Assembly: GCA_024707325.1 (NCBI GenBank)
Contig: JANPZY010000004.1
Coordinates: 496,001-560,000, forward strand
Length of the DNA stretch: 64,000 nucleotides
From: Opitutus sp.
Lineage (GTDB): Bacteria > Verrucomicrobiota > Verrucomicrobiia > Opitutales > Opitutaceae
Reading direction: 5' to 3'
Shown: positions 56,195 through 64,000 of the stretch, piece after piece
How the letters are laid out: each line of letters opens with the position of its first letter
Position numbering within the stretch: position 1 is the first letter of the stretch
Position numbers and translations under genes: made by a program
The notes under the pieces: model-generated
Seen by the model: only the letters and a program-made list of their open reading frames with translations
The model's database searches: none
What the model was told of the DNA's origin: nothing

Positions 56195-57112
56195 ATGCCG
56201 CTTATGCTTTCGTCCCGCCCCGCGAGGTGGCGGACGCTCTGGATCATCTCGGTCTGCGCTTTTGCTCCTCTCTTACACGGGCAGGATGCTGCGGCGGAAA
56301 GCGAAAGCGATTCGGCCATCGCGGGCACGGCGCAGGCGCTCGAATCGTTGATCGATCGATTGCCGGATCTGCTGGATCTCGGCTTGCCGGGTTTTGCGCG
56401 CACGGGCGCGGTGCAGCTGATCGCGCGGCCGCGCTTTGGCGATTTGTTGCACGAGGATTATTTTCGGCTGCCGGTGGGCGTGCGTGTGCAGGCGCTGGAG
56501 CACTGGGAGGTTCGCACGGAGGCGCGCACGTATTTCACCCACGGTTTCGGCGATCCCGCGGGCTACGGGCTCTACGAAGTGCAGGCGGGCGTGAAACGCG
56601 AGTGGCCGCGGACGCACGAAACGGGATGGGCGGCGGGCGTGGATTTCGTGACGGCGGTGAGCCGCCCGCCGCCAGGCATCACCGACGGGCTGCGCCACTG
56701 GGTGCCGTATGTGTCGAACTCGTTCGAGCTGATGCCGACGAAAGGCGTGCTGGGGTTCGCGACGCTGTCGGCGGATTTTATTTCGCGCACGAGCCTGCAA
56801 CCGGATTTTCGCACGAACCAACTACGGCAGGATTCGCTGATGGTCACCGTGGGCGCGGCGCGGGATTTTGCGCGGTTTCGTGTGATCGTGGCGGCCTCGG
56901 TGGCGGACACGACGCTGCTGAGTTCCACCAGCGAGCAGACGGTCGCGCTGCGGCCGAGCGTCGTGATCCCCGTGTTGAAACGAAAGGACAACTCCGCGCG
57001 CGCGCAGCTGACGTTTGGCGGACGCGCGGTGTGGGGTCCCGATGGCTGGGACTTCGGCGTGAACACCTCGGTGCGCCTCGATCTGCGCTACAACGCGGGC
57101 CGCAAACCCTGA
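56195..57112 (+). CDS. Exported protein, probable outer-membrane barrel, unknown function
   Basis: 305 residues. A signal peptide (LWIISVCAFAPLLHGQ) is followed by a helical segment rich in Leu and Asp, then alternating beta strands (VRVQALEHWEVRTEARTYF, GYGLYEVQAGVKREWP, LGFATLSADFISRTSL). The C-terminus RLDLRYNAGRKP lacks the usual final aromatic. I do not recognise a family. It lies 3 bp after the NusG-like gene and is probably in the same transcript. Convergent with pgpA. Confidence 0.55.
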   Translation: MPLMLSSRPARWRTLWIISVCAFAPLLHGQDAAAESESDSAIAGTAQALESLIDRLPDLLDLGLPGFARTGAVQLIARPRFGDLLHEDYFRLPVGVRVQALEHWEVRTEARTYFTHGFGDPAGYGLYEVQAGVKREWPRTHETGWAAGVDFVTAVSRPPPGITDGLRHWVPYVSNSFELMPTKGVLGFATLSADFISRTSLQPDFRTNQLRQDSLMVTVGAARDFARFRVIVAASVADTTLLSSTSEQTVALRPSVVIPVLKRKDNSARAQLTFGGRAVWGPDGWDFGVNTSVRLDLRYNAGRKP

Positions 57113-57128
57113 TGCCGCACAGCGGCGC

Positions 57129-57644
57129 TCAGTGCGCGTAAACCCACGCGAACTTCGCCAGGTGCATCGTCGCGCACGCGGCGAGCGCGGCGGCAAGATC
57201 GTCCATCACCACGCCCCAGCCGCCCGGCAGATGTTGCAGCCGGCGAATGCCGAACGGCTTCACGATATCGAAGAGCCGGAAAAGTCCGAAGCCGGCGAGA
57301 AACACCACCCATTCGGGCAACGGCCCGACGAGATGCGGCCACGCGAGAAAGCACAGCGGCATCGCGACGAATTCATCGAGCACGACTTCCCCGGGATCTT
57401 TTTTGCCGATGCGAAACTCCGCCTCGCCGCAAAACGCGACCGCGAGATACGCGCCGATCGCACTCATGAGCACCGTGCCGATCACGCCGAGCGGATGGAA
57501 GAAAAACCGTGAAGTAGCAGAGCCCCGCGGGGAACCCCACGTGCCGGGTGCGGGCAGCTTGCGTCCGAGCGGGCCCAGCGTGGCGATAGCGATCACCTTG
57601 CCGCTCGGGAGGAAGCGCGGCCAGTTCGGTTGTTCGAGCCGCAT
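57129..57644 (-). CDS. pgpA: Phosphatidylglycerophosphatase A (two compensating frameshifts)
   Basis: 171 residues. Removes phosphate from phosphatidylglycerophosphate to give phosphatidylglycerol. The family features are ATLGPLGRKLPAPGTWGS, KDPGEVVLDEFVAMPLCFLA with the acidic catalytic residues, FRLFDIVKPFGIRRLQHLPG and GWGVVMDDLAAAL. The frame stays open, but between PGTWGS and FHPLG the reading is wrong: a missing C in the G4 run at 57539-57542 and an extra T in the A5 run at 57502-57506 turn the expected PAGLCYFTVFF into PRGSATSRFF. It follows pgsA by 3 bp, the natural pathway order. Confidence 0.88.
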   Translation of the reverse strand: MRLEQPNWPRFLPSGKVIAIATLGPLGRKLPAPGTWGSPRGSATSRFFFHPLGVIGTVLMSAIGAYLAVAFCGEAEFRIGKKDPGEVVLDEFVAMPLCFLAWPHLVGPLPEWVVFLAGFGLFRLFDIVKPFGIRRLQHLPGGWGVVMDDLAAALAACATMHLAKFAWVYAH

Positions 57645-57647
57645 CGC

Positions 57648-58250
57648 TCAGTCCGTCACCACGTGGCCGTGGCGTTTGAAATACGTGTAGCCCGACGTGA
57701 TCGTGAGCACTGCGGAAAGCGCGAAGAGCGCCATGCCGATCCAGTAGATCGCACCGATCCACCACTGCTCGGAGCCTTGGAAGAGCTCGCCGAAATCCTG
57801 CGAAAACATCCGCGCGCCGAGCAGCCAGCCGATGGCGTTGAGTTGGAGAAATGTTTTCACTTTTCCGCCCGCGTCGGCCTCGACCACCACGCCTTTCGAC
57901 GCCGCCACCATGCGCAGGCCCGAGATCATGAACTCGCGACCGAGGATGCACAGCAGCACGATCATCGCGGTGATGCGATAGTGCATGAAATAGCCGCCGT
58001 TCACGAGCGCGATCATGATGCCGAGCACCATGACCTTGTCGATGACCGCATCCATGAACCGGCCAAACGTGGAAACCTGCCCGCTCTCGCGCGCGAGTTT
58101 GCCGTCGAGCCAATCCGTGAGCGCCGCCGCGATGAAAAGCCAGAAAGCCAGCGTCGCCGCCCACTGAAATTCCGCATACATGAACGCGACGATGAGGAAC
58201 ATCGCCGGCAGCCGGGAGAACGTCAGGATATTGGGCAGATTCAGTCGCAC
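57648..58250 (-). CDS. pgsA: CDP-diacylglycerol-glycerol-3-phosphate 3-phosphatidyltransferase
   Basis: 200 residues, integral membrane. The CDP-alcohol phosphatidyltransferase signature is present as DWLDGKLARESGQVSTFG followed by RFMDAVIDK, with the full D-G-A-R-G-D-D pattern (Gln-Val-Ser in place of the usual Gly-Xaa spacing). Membrane helices flank it (LTFSRLPAMFLIVAFMY and ITAMIVLLCILGREFMISGL). It makes phosphatidylglycerophosphate, which the downstream pgpA product dephosphorylates. The start is the ATG of MRLNLPNILTFSR. Divergent from coaD. Confidence 0.93.
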   Translation of the reverse strand: MRLNLPNILTFSRLPAMFLIVAFMYAEFQWAATLAFWLFIAAALTDWLDGKLARESGQVSTFGRFMDAVIDKVMVLGIMIALVNGGYFMHYRITAMIVLLCILGREFMISGLRMVAASKGVVVEADAGGKVKTFLQLNAIGWLLGARMFSQDFGELFQGSEQWWIGAIYWIGMALFALSAVLTITSGYTYFKRHGHVVTD

Positions 58251-58391
58251 GGGAACCCGCAGAAGACATACGCCGCGCGGGTAAAAGCAACATCGGACGC
58301 AGCTACCGCCAACGTATCGCAGGACAGAAACGCGAGAAACGCATCGCCAGCTCGCGCGCTTTCATTTCACTGCGGGTTCCCTACCCCGGTC

Positions 58392-58887
58392 ATGCGCCAC
58401 TGCATCTATCCAGGCACGTTCGATCCGATCACTTACGGGCACCTCGATGTGCTCGCCCGCGCCGCGAAGCTCTTCGATCGCGTGACGGTTGCCATCGCCG
58501 AAAACGCCGGCAAGGGCCCGCTCTTTTCCGCGGCGGAGCGACTGGCGCTGGTGCAGGGTCAGGCCGCCAAGTTTCCCAACGTGACGGTGGTCACGTTCGG
58601 CAACCTGCTCGTGGAATTTGCCCAGCAGCACAAGGCCGACGCGATCATCCGCGGTCTGCGCGCGATTTCCGACTTCGAATTCGAGTTCAACATGGCGCTC
58701 ATGAACCGCCATCTCGATCCGCGCATTGAAACGATCTTCGTAATGCCCGCCGAACAGTTCTCCCTACACGAGCTCCACGCTCGTGAAGCAGGTCGCGAAG
58801 TTCGGCGGCGACGTCAGCCACTTCGTGCCCGCGGCCGTGGCGGAAGCGTTGCAGCAGAAATTTGCGCAAAGCAGTCCCACGCCGTGA
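58392..58887 (+). CDS. coaD: Pantetheine-phosphate adenylyltransferase (one frameshift)
   Basis: 164 residues when repaired. Fourth step of coenzyme A synthesis. The nucleotidyltransferase motif is [21 protein letters not shown], followed by [18 protein letters not shown] and [21 protein letters not shown], with MPAEQFS at residue 124. After that the frame breaks; removing one C from the CCC run at 58762-58764 gives [20 protein letters not shown] and a normal C-terminus ending at the TGA at 58885. An essential gene, so the break is surely a sequence error. Confidence 0.93.
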
Positions 58888-58978
58888 CGCGCGCGATTGC
58901 CTGTTACCTTTGAAAGTGAGCCGCGTCTAAACGCGCACATCCAGTCCGGCTTCGGCCGGCCTCTTCCTTTTTCCAGCC

Positions 58979-60356
58979 ATGGCCCAACCCAAGTCTTTTG
59001 TCGGTCTCATCGTTATCGTGATCCTGCTCATCGCCGCTGGCGCGGGCTGGTATTTCTGGAAACGCGAAACGCCGGTGCGGGCTGAATACAACACCGTCAC
59101 CCTCGCCGCCGGCGAGATCACCCAGTCTGTCACCGCCACTGGCACGCTCGAGCCCGTCATCACCGTCGAAGTGGGCAGCCAGATCTCCGGCATCATCGAT
59201 CAGGTCCTGGTCGACTATAACTCCGTGGTGAAGGAGGGCGACGTCGTCGCGCACATCGATTCGTCGACTTACGAATCGCGCCTCCGCTCCGCCGGAAGCC
59301 GATCTCGCCAACGCCAAGGCGAACCAGCAACTCGCCCAGCTCAACGCCGACCGCATCCGCACGCTGCGCGAAAATGGTTTGGTGCCGCAGTCGGATCTCG
59401 ACCAGGCGATCGCGCAACTCGCTCAGGCCGACGCCCAGGTGCAGATCCGTTCCGCGTCGGTCGAGAGCGCGCGCATCGATCTGTCGCGTTGCACGATCTA
59501 CTCGCCGATCGACGGCATCGTGCTCTCCCGCCAGGTCGACGTCGGCAAGACCGTCGCCGCGAGCTTCAACACGCCCGTGCTCTTCACCATCGCGAACGAT
59601 CTCACGAAAATGCAGATCGTCGGTGCGATCGCCGAAGCCGACATCGGCAACGTCGAGATTGGCCAGCCGGTGAACTTTACGGTCGACGCGTTTCCCAACC
59701 GCCAGTTCCGCGGACGCGTTTCGCTGATCCGCAATTCTCCGCAAACGGTGCAAAACGTCGTGACCTACGACACGATCATCGACGTGCGCAACGACGACCA
59801 AAAGCTGCGCCCCGGCATGACGGCCAACGTTGCCGTGACGATCGCCCGTCGCGAAAACGCCCTGCGCCTCCCCAACGCCGCGCTGCGCGTGCGTATCCCT
59901 GAGTCCATTCAAGTCGCGGTCGCCCCGTCAGCCGACGGCAAGGCCCCCGCGCCCGCCGCCAAACCGATGACGGAGGAAGAGCGCCGCACAAAGATGCGCG
60001 AGCTCATGCGCGACGCCGGATTCACGCCCGGCTCCGGTCCGCCGTCGCCTGAAGTTCGCGCGAAGATGCGCCAGCTCGCCGAAGAGCGCGGCATCGATTT
60101 GTCCGGCTTCGGCGGCGACCGCGGTGGTTCCGGCGGCCCCGTCACCCGCACGGTGTATCGACTTATTGGAGACGGCCCCAACGCCCGCCCTGAAGCCGTC
60201 ACCGTGAAACTCGGCGTCTCCGACGGCACCCACACGGAGGTGATCGAAGGTTTGTCCGCAGGAGATCGCATCATCACCGGTGTTTTCGTTCCGACCGCCT
60301 CCGGTTCGGGCGGGCCGTCGAGCAATCCCTTCAGCAGCGGCCCCCGCCGCTTCTAA
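58979..60356 (+). CDS. MacA-like periplasmic adaptor of an ABC exporter (one frameshift)
   Basis: About 458 residues when repaired. An N-terminal membrane anchor (FVGLIVIVILLIAAGAGWYF) is followed by the lipoyl-like half-motif VEVGSQISGIIDQVLVDYNS, an alpha-helical hairpin (LANAKANQQLAQLNADRIRT), then the second half-motif and beta-barrel domain (IVGAIAEADIGNVEIGQPV). The C-terminal part is rich in Gly and Pro. The break after RLRSA is cured by removing one G at 59294-59295. With the next two genes it forms a MacAB-TolC-type tripartite exporter for a macrolide-like or peptide substrate. Confidence 0.88.
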
Positions 60357-60371
60357 CGTCTTCGCCCGCGC

Positions 60372-61139
60372 ATGGCTTCCGTCGTCCAACTCACGGACAT
60401 TCAGAAAATCTACGACTCGGGCGAGGTGAAGGTCCACGCCGTGCGCGGCGTTTCGCTGGAGATCCACCGCGGCGAGTTCATCGCGATCATGGGCTCGAGC
60501 GGTTCCGGCAAATCCACGCTGATGAACACGCTCGGCTGCCTCGATCGCCCCACGAGCGGCACCTATCTGCTCGACGGCATCGACGTGTCGAAACTCGATC
60601 GCAACGCCCTCGCCGATCTCCGCAACGAGAAGCTCGGGTTCGTCTTCCAGGGTTTCAATCTCCTCGCCCGCACCACCGCACTCGAAAACGTCGAGTTGCC
60701 CATGCTCTACGGCCGGCGCCGCGTCTCGCATCGCGAAATGCGCGACCGCGCGATGCACGCGCTCGAGATCGTTGGCCTCGGCAAACGCGCGGATCACTTC
60801 CCCAGTCAGCTTTCCGGCGGTCAGCAGCAACGCGTCGCGATCGCACGCGCGCTCGTGAACCAGCCGCAGGTGCTGCTCGCCGACGAACCCACGGGCAATC
60901 TCGACAGCAAGACGTCCGTCGAAGTCATGGGCGTTTTTCAAAAACTCAACGACAGCGGGATCACGATCGTGATGGTCACGCACGAGCTCGACATCGCGCA
61001 GTTCTGCAAACGCAACCTCATCATGCGCGACGGTCGCATCGTCAGCGACGTGCAGGTCGCGAATCGCAGCCGCGCCGAGGTGGAGATGCAGAAAATCCTC
61101 GCCGCCGAATCCCAGGCCAAACTCATCGATCACGCCTGA
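60372..61139 (+). CDS. MacB-type ABC exporter, ATPase subunit
   Basis: 255 residues. Walker A is MGSSGSGKSTLMNTLGCLD, the signature is SQLSGGQQQRVAIARALV, Walker B is VLLADEPTGNLDSKT, and the switch His is in VMVTHELDIAQFC. This is the LolD/MacB/FtsE subfamily. In classical MacB the ATPase is fused to the permease; here they are separate genes 2 bp apart. It powers the FtsX-like permease downstream. Confidence 0.92.
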   Translation: MASVVQLTDIQKIYDSGEVKVHAVRGVSLEIHRGEFIAIMGSSGSGKSTLMNTLGCLDRPTSGTYLLDGIDVSKLDRNALADLRNEKLGFVFQGFNLLARTTALENVELPMLYGRRRVSHREMRDRAMHALEIVGLGKRADHFPSQLSGGQQQRVAIARALVNQPQVLLADEPTGNLDSKTSVEVMGVFQKLNDSGITIVMVTHELDIAQFCKRNLIMRDGRIVSDVQVANRSRAEVEMQKILAAESQAKLIDHA

Positions 61140-61141
61140 GC

Positions 61142-62350
61142 ATGCGCAGCCTTTTCACCATTCTCATCGCGCTTCGCGCCCTCCGCCGAAACAAACTTCG
61201 TTCGGTGCTTACCGGCCTCGGCATCATCATCGGTGTCGGCGCCGTGATCGCGATGGTCAGCATCGGCAACGGCGCAAAAGCCCAGGTCGAGTCGCAGGTC
61301 GCCAGCCTCGGCCAAAACGTCATCACGGTTTTCTCGGGCAATTTCACCAGCGGCGGCATGCGTGGCGGTTGGGGCAGCGCACCCACACTCACCGTCGAGG
61401 ACGCCACCGCGATCGCCACGGAACTCTCAAGCGTCGTCGGCGTCAGCCCGGAAGTTCGCGACCGCAATCAGATCCTCGCCAACGGTCTCAATTGGAACAC
61501 CCAGGTGCTCGGCGTCGGACCGGACTATCCTTCGATCCGCAGCTGGACGTTTGCCGAGGGCACGGTGTTCACCGATCAGGATGTCCGCAGCGTCGGCAAA
61601 GTCGCCGTCATCGGCAAAACCGTCGCCGATCAACTCTTCCCGAATCAGGACCCGATCGGCCAGACGATCCGCATTCGCAACATCCCGTTCACGATCGTCG
61701 GTCTGCTCGCGCCGAAAGGTTTCAATCTCTTCGGTCAGGATCAGGACGACATCGTGCTCGTCCCCTACACGAGCCACATGAAGCGGCTCTCGCGCCGCAC
61801 GCACCTCAACTCGATCCTCGTGCAGGCCGTCAACGCGGCTTCGATCGAACGCGCGCAGCAGGAAATCAACGCGCTCCTGTCGCAGCGTCGCGGCAACCGC
61901 GAACCCGATTTCACCGTGCGCACGCAGCTCGAGCTCGCGCAAACCGCCACGGCCACCACGCGCACGATGACGGTGTTTCTCGGTTTCACGGCCGGCATTT
62001 CCCTCCTCGTGGGCGGCATCGGTATCATGAACATCATGCTCGTGTCCGTGACCGAACGCACGCGCGAGATCGGCATCCGCCTCGCCGTCGGCGCGCATGG
62101 ACGCGACGTGCTGCTGCAGTTCGTGGTCGAGGCCGTGCTCCTCAGCTCCGTCGGCGGAATTCTTGGCATTTTGATCGGTGTCGGCGCCTCGGAAGTCGTG
62201 CGCCGCTTCGTCGGCTGGCCCGTGCTCGTCTCGCCGTTCTGGGTGATTTTGTCGTTCGGCGTCAGCGCCGTCGTCGGCCTCTTTTTCGGCTACTATCCCG
62301 CCCGCAAAGCCGCCCGCCTCGATCCGATCGACGCGCTCCGCTACGAGTAA
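61142..62350 (+). CDS. MacB-type ABC exporter, FtsX-like permease
   Basis: 402 residues. Topology: one N-terminal helix (LFTILIALRALRRNKLRSVL then LGIIIGVGAVIAMVSIGNGAK), a large periplasmic domain of about 220 residues (VGVSPEVRDRNQ, VLGVGPDYPSIRSW, GKTVADQLFP), then three helices (LGFTAGISLLVGGIGIMNIM, VVEAVLLSSVGGILGILIGV, PFWVILSFGVSAVVGLFFGY). The conserved YYPARKAARLDPIDALRYE end is typical of MacB permeases. Works with the adaptor and ATPase genes just upstream. Confidence 0.92.
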   Translation: MRSLFTILIALRALRRNKLRSVLTGLGIIIGVGAVIAMVSIGNGAKAQVESQVASLGQNVITVFSGNFTSGGMRGGWGSAPTLTVEDATAIATELSSVVGVSPEVRDRNQILANGLNWNTQVLGVGPDYPSIRSWTFAEGTVFTDQDVRSVGKVAVIGKTVADQLFPNQDPIGQTIRIRNIPFTIVGLLAPKGFNLFGQDQDDIVLVPYTSHMKRLSRRTHLNSILVQAVNAASIERAQQEINALLSQRRGNREPDFTVRTQLELAQTATATTRTMTVFLGFTAGISLLVGGIGIMNIMLVSVTERTREIGIRLAVGAHGRDVLLQFVVEAVLLSSVGGILGILIGVGASEVVRRFVGWPVLVSPFWVILSFGVSAVVGLFFGYYPARKAARLDPIDALRYE

Positions 62351-62422
62351 CGTTCAACGAGCTGCGCTTGCCGCAAGTGAGCGGTTGCGCTCTCGCGCAC
62401 GTTCTTCAATGGTCCCGCGCGC

Positions 62423-63193
62423 ATGTCCCCGCGAATCGTCGTCGAGCTCGCTGACGTCTCCAAACGCTTCCCCTCCGGTCCGCTCGTGCTCGACCGGCTT
62501 TCCGTCGAAGCCTCGGCAGGCGACTTTATCAGCCTCATCGGCCCAAGCGGCTGCGGTAAGTCCACGCTGCTGCGCCTGATCGCGGGCCTCACCGCGCCGA
62601 CTACCGGCCAGGTCGCCGTCGAGTGCGAAGCCGGTGCCGATCCGCTCTCGTCGCTCGCATTCGTTTTTCAGGAGCCGACGTTGCTGCCGTGGCTCACGGT
62701 CGCCGCCAACGTTGAGGCGCCGCTCCGCATTCGCGGCGTGCCAGCCGCGCAGCGCGCGGAACTTAGCCAACACGCGCTCGAGCTCGTGAAACTCTCCGAC
62801 AAGGCCGCCGCATATCCACGCCAGCTTTCCGGCGGACAGAAGATGCGCGTTTCGCTCGCCCGTGCGCTCGCGTTGTCGCCGCGGATTCTATTGCTCGACG
62901 AACCGTTCGGTGCGCTCGACGAACTCACACGCGAGCATCTCAACGAGGAACTGCTCGCGATCCGCCAGCAGCAGGCGTTCACCGCGTTCTTCGTCACGCA
63001 CTCGGTTTCCGAAGCGGTGTTTTTGTCCAACCGTATCCTCGTGCTCTCCGCCAATCCCGGACGCATCCACACCGAGGTGATCGTCGACCTGCCGTATCCG
63101 CGCACGGCCGAGGTGCGCCAGTCGCGTGACTATCTCGATACCGTCGCGCAGACGTCGCAGCTCCTGCGTTCGATCGAACAACCCGCCGCCTGA
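62423..63193 (+). CDS. ABC importer ATPase, nitrate/sulfonate/taurine-type (SsuB/TauB-like)
   Basis: 256 residues. Walker A is IGPSGCGKSTLLRLIAGLT, the signature is QLSGGQKMRVSLARALAL, Walker B is ILLLDEPFGALDELT, and the switch His is in FFVTHSVSEAVFLS. The Q-loop lies in FVFQEPTLLPWLTV, as in SsuB and ThiZ proteins. It is the first of an import operon; a solute-binding protein probably follows beyond the window. The substrate could be an alkanesulfonate, nitrate or a thiamine-type pyrimidine. The 70-bp gap before it shows no terminator. Confidence 0.85.
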   Translation: MSPRIVVELADVSKRFPSGPLVLDRLSVEASAGDFISLIGPSGCGKSTLLRLIAGLTAPTTGQVAVECEAGADPLSSLAFVFQEPTLLPWLTVAANVEAPLRIRGVPAAQRAELSQHALELVKLSDKAAAYPRQLSGGQKMRVSLARALALSPRILLLDEPFGALDELTREHLNEELLAIRQQQAFTAFFVTHSVSEAVFLSNRILVLSANPGRIHTEVIVDLPYPRTAEVRQSRDYLDTVAQTSQLLRSIEQPAA

Positions 63194-63199
63194 TTTCGC

Positions 63200-63991
63200 A
63201 TGCAATTGCGTTGGTCCACGATCCTGTTGCCCGCCTGCGCCGGCGTTTTCCTCTTACTCCTCTGGCAGGGCATCCATCTCGCGCTCTCCGAGGATTATCG
63301 TTTTCTCCTGCCCACGCCCGGCGCGGTCGTGAGCGCGCTTTTCGAACACGCGGGTCCGCTCGGCCGCGCTGCACTCAACACGACTTACGGCGCGCTGCTT
63401 GGCTTCGGTCTCGCGATTGCCGTGAGCATCGCGTGTGCGGTGCTGCTGTCGCTGTCGCCGCTCATCCGCGCGAGCCTGTATCCATTTTTGATGATCCTTC
63501 AGATGACGCCGGTGATCGTCGTCGCGCCGATTCTCGTGCTGTGGGTCGGCGCCGGTCTGAAGAGCGTGATCGTGATCACGTTTCTCATCTGTTTCTTCCC
63601 GCTCGTCGTGAACACGACGCAGGGCCTGATCTCGACCGACCGCAATCTGGTCGAACTTTTCCAGATGTGGCGCGCGTCGAAACTGCAACAACTCGTCCTG
63701 CTCCGCGCGCCCTCCGCGCTGCCCTACTTCTTCACCGGACTGCGTATCGCCGCGACACTTGCGCCGATCGGTGCGCTCGTTGGCGACTACACGGCCGGGT
63801 CGTCCGCCGGCGACGGCGGCGGACTCGGCTTTCAGGCGATCATTTATTCGAGCCAGGCAAAATATCCCGCGCTCTTCGCCACCGCCGCAATCACGTGCGT
63901 GCTCGGGTTTTTGTTTGTCGCCGTCGTCATTTTCCTGAGTTGGCTCACACTCCGACGCTGGCACGACTCGATCGAGCGCACCGACGTCTGA
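63200..63991 (+). CDS. ABC importer permease, SsuC/TauC-like
   Basis: 263 residues, complete, with stop 9 bases before the window end. Six hydrophobic segments are visible (STILLPACAGVFLLLLW, LGFGLAIAVSIACAVLLSLS, VIVVAPILVLWVGAGLKSV and others). The EAA-type coupling loop is LVELFQMWRASKLQQLVLLR, and ALPYFFTGLRIAATLAPIGA follows, as in the SsuC/TauC/ThiX family. It lies 6 bp after its ATPase gene. Confidence 0.88.
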   Translation: MQLRWSTILLPACAGVFLLLLWQGIHLALSEDYRFLLPTPGAVVSALFEHAGPLGRAALNTTYGALLGFGLAIAVSIACAVLLSLSPLIRASLYPFLMILQMTPVIVVAPILVLWVGAGLKSVIVITFLICFFPLVVNTTQGLISTDRNLVELFQMWRASKLQQLVLLRAPSALPYFFTGLRIAATLAPIGALVGDYTAGSSAGDGGGLGFQAIIYSSQAKYPALFATAAITCVLGFLFVAVVIFLSWLTLRRWHDSIERTDV

Positions 63992-64000
63992 CTTTTCTTC

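Overview
This 64 kb window is GC-rich, densely coding bacterial DNA from a Gram-negative cell: it carries a TamA/TamB pair, a TonB-dependent receptor and several outer-membrane barrels. Tat-exported Gfo/Idh/MocA oxidoreductases, HEAT and F5/8-type-C proteins, the housekeeping gene content and the style of the proteins suggest Verrucomicrobiota, most likely Opitutaceae. That placement is inference from protein style; there is no rRNA gene to confirm it, and I see no tRNA, rRNA, prophage, transposase or CRISPR array.

Layout. 0-2.1 kb: Mn/Fe uptake (solute-binding protein cut by the window edge, plus a barrel) divergent from a MntR/DtxR regulator, with a 20-bp palindrome between. 2.1-10 kb: tamA-tamB and an M3 oligopeptidase. 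10-12.4 kb: TonB receptor and ferredoxin. 12.4-17.8 kb: rhomboid protease, Prc protease, prfA-prmC. 17.8-23.6 kb: HAD phosphatase, lysozyme-like protein, ECF sigma/anti-sigma pair, SNF2 helicase. 23.7-30.2 kb: sugar-oxidoreductase locus. 30.3-33.8 kb: Agl23-like glycosyltransferase, GT2, ApbE. 33.8-41 kb: an unrecognised gene flanked by a duplicated gene tail, BON lipoprotein, DUF899, serine hydrolase, uvrB. 41-47 kb: glutamate dehydrogenase and a surface-glycan group with two tandem LicD-methyltransferase fusions. 47-51 kb: antiporter, serB, zinc-free L31/L36, YqgE, dCMP deaminase. 51-53.8 kb: a type III polyketide synthase operon. 53.8-64 kb: nif3, aroQ, NusG-like, pgsA-pgpA, coaD, a MacAB-type exporter and the ATPase and permease of an SsuBC-type importer.

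The most unusual feature is a dispersed family of five non-coding arrays built of a degenerate 22-bp unit (at about 10.0, 18.9, 36.6, 47.0 and 54.9 kb). Units differ heavily in sequence, yet the 22-bp register holds without a visible indel for up to 15 units, and each unit resembles two 11-bp halves. Three arrays start within one base of a stop codon, and a fourth starts just past a gene's terminator.

A second overall feature is technical. At least 12 conserved genes (M3 peptidase, rhomboid, a Gfo/Idh/MocA protein, HEAT protein, uvrB, gdh, one LicD fusion, antiporter, dCMP deaminase, NusG-like, pgpA, coaD, macA-like) are broken by single-base indels, mostly in homopolymers. Several are normally essential, so uncorrected sequencing errors are far likelier than real pseudogenes. 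Those genes are annotated here over their full inferred span.
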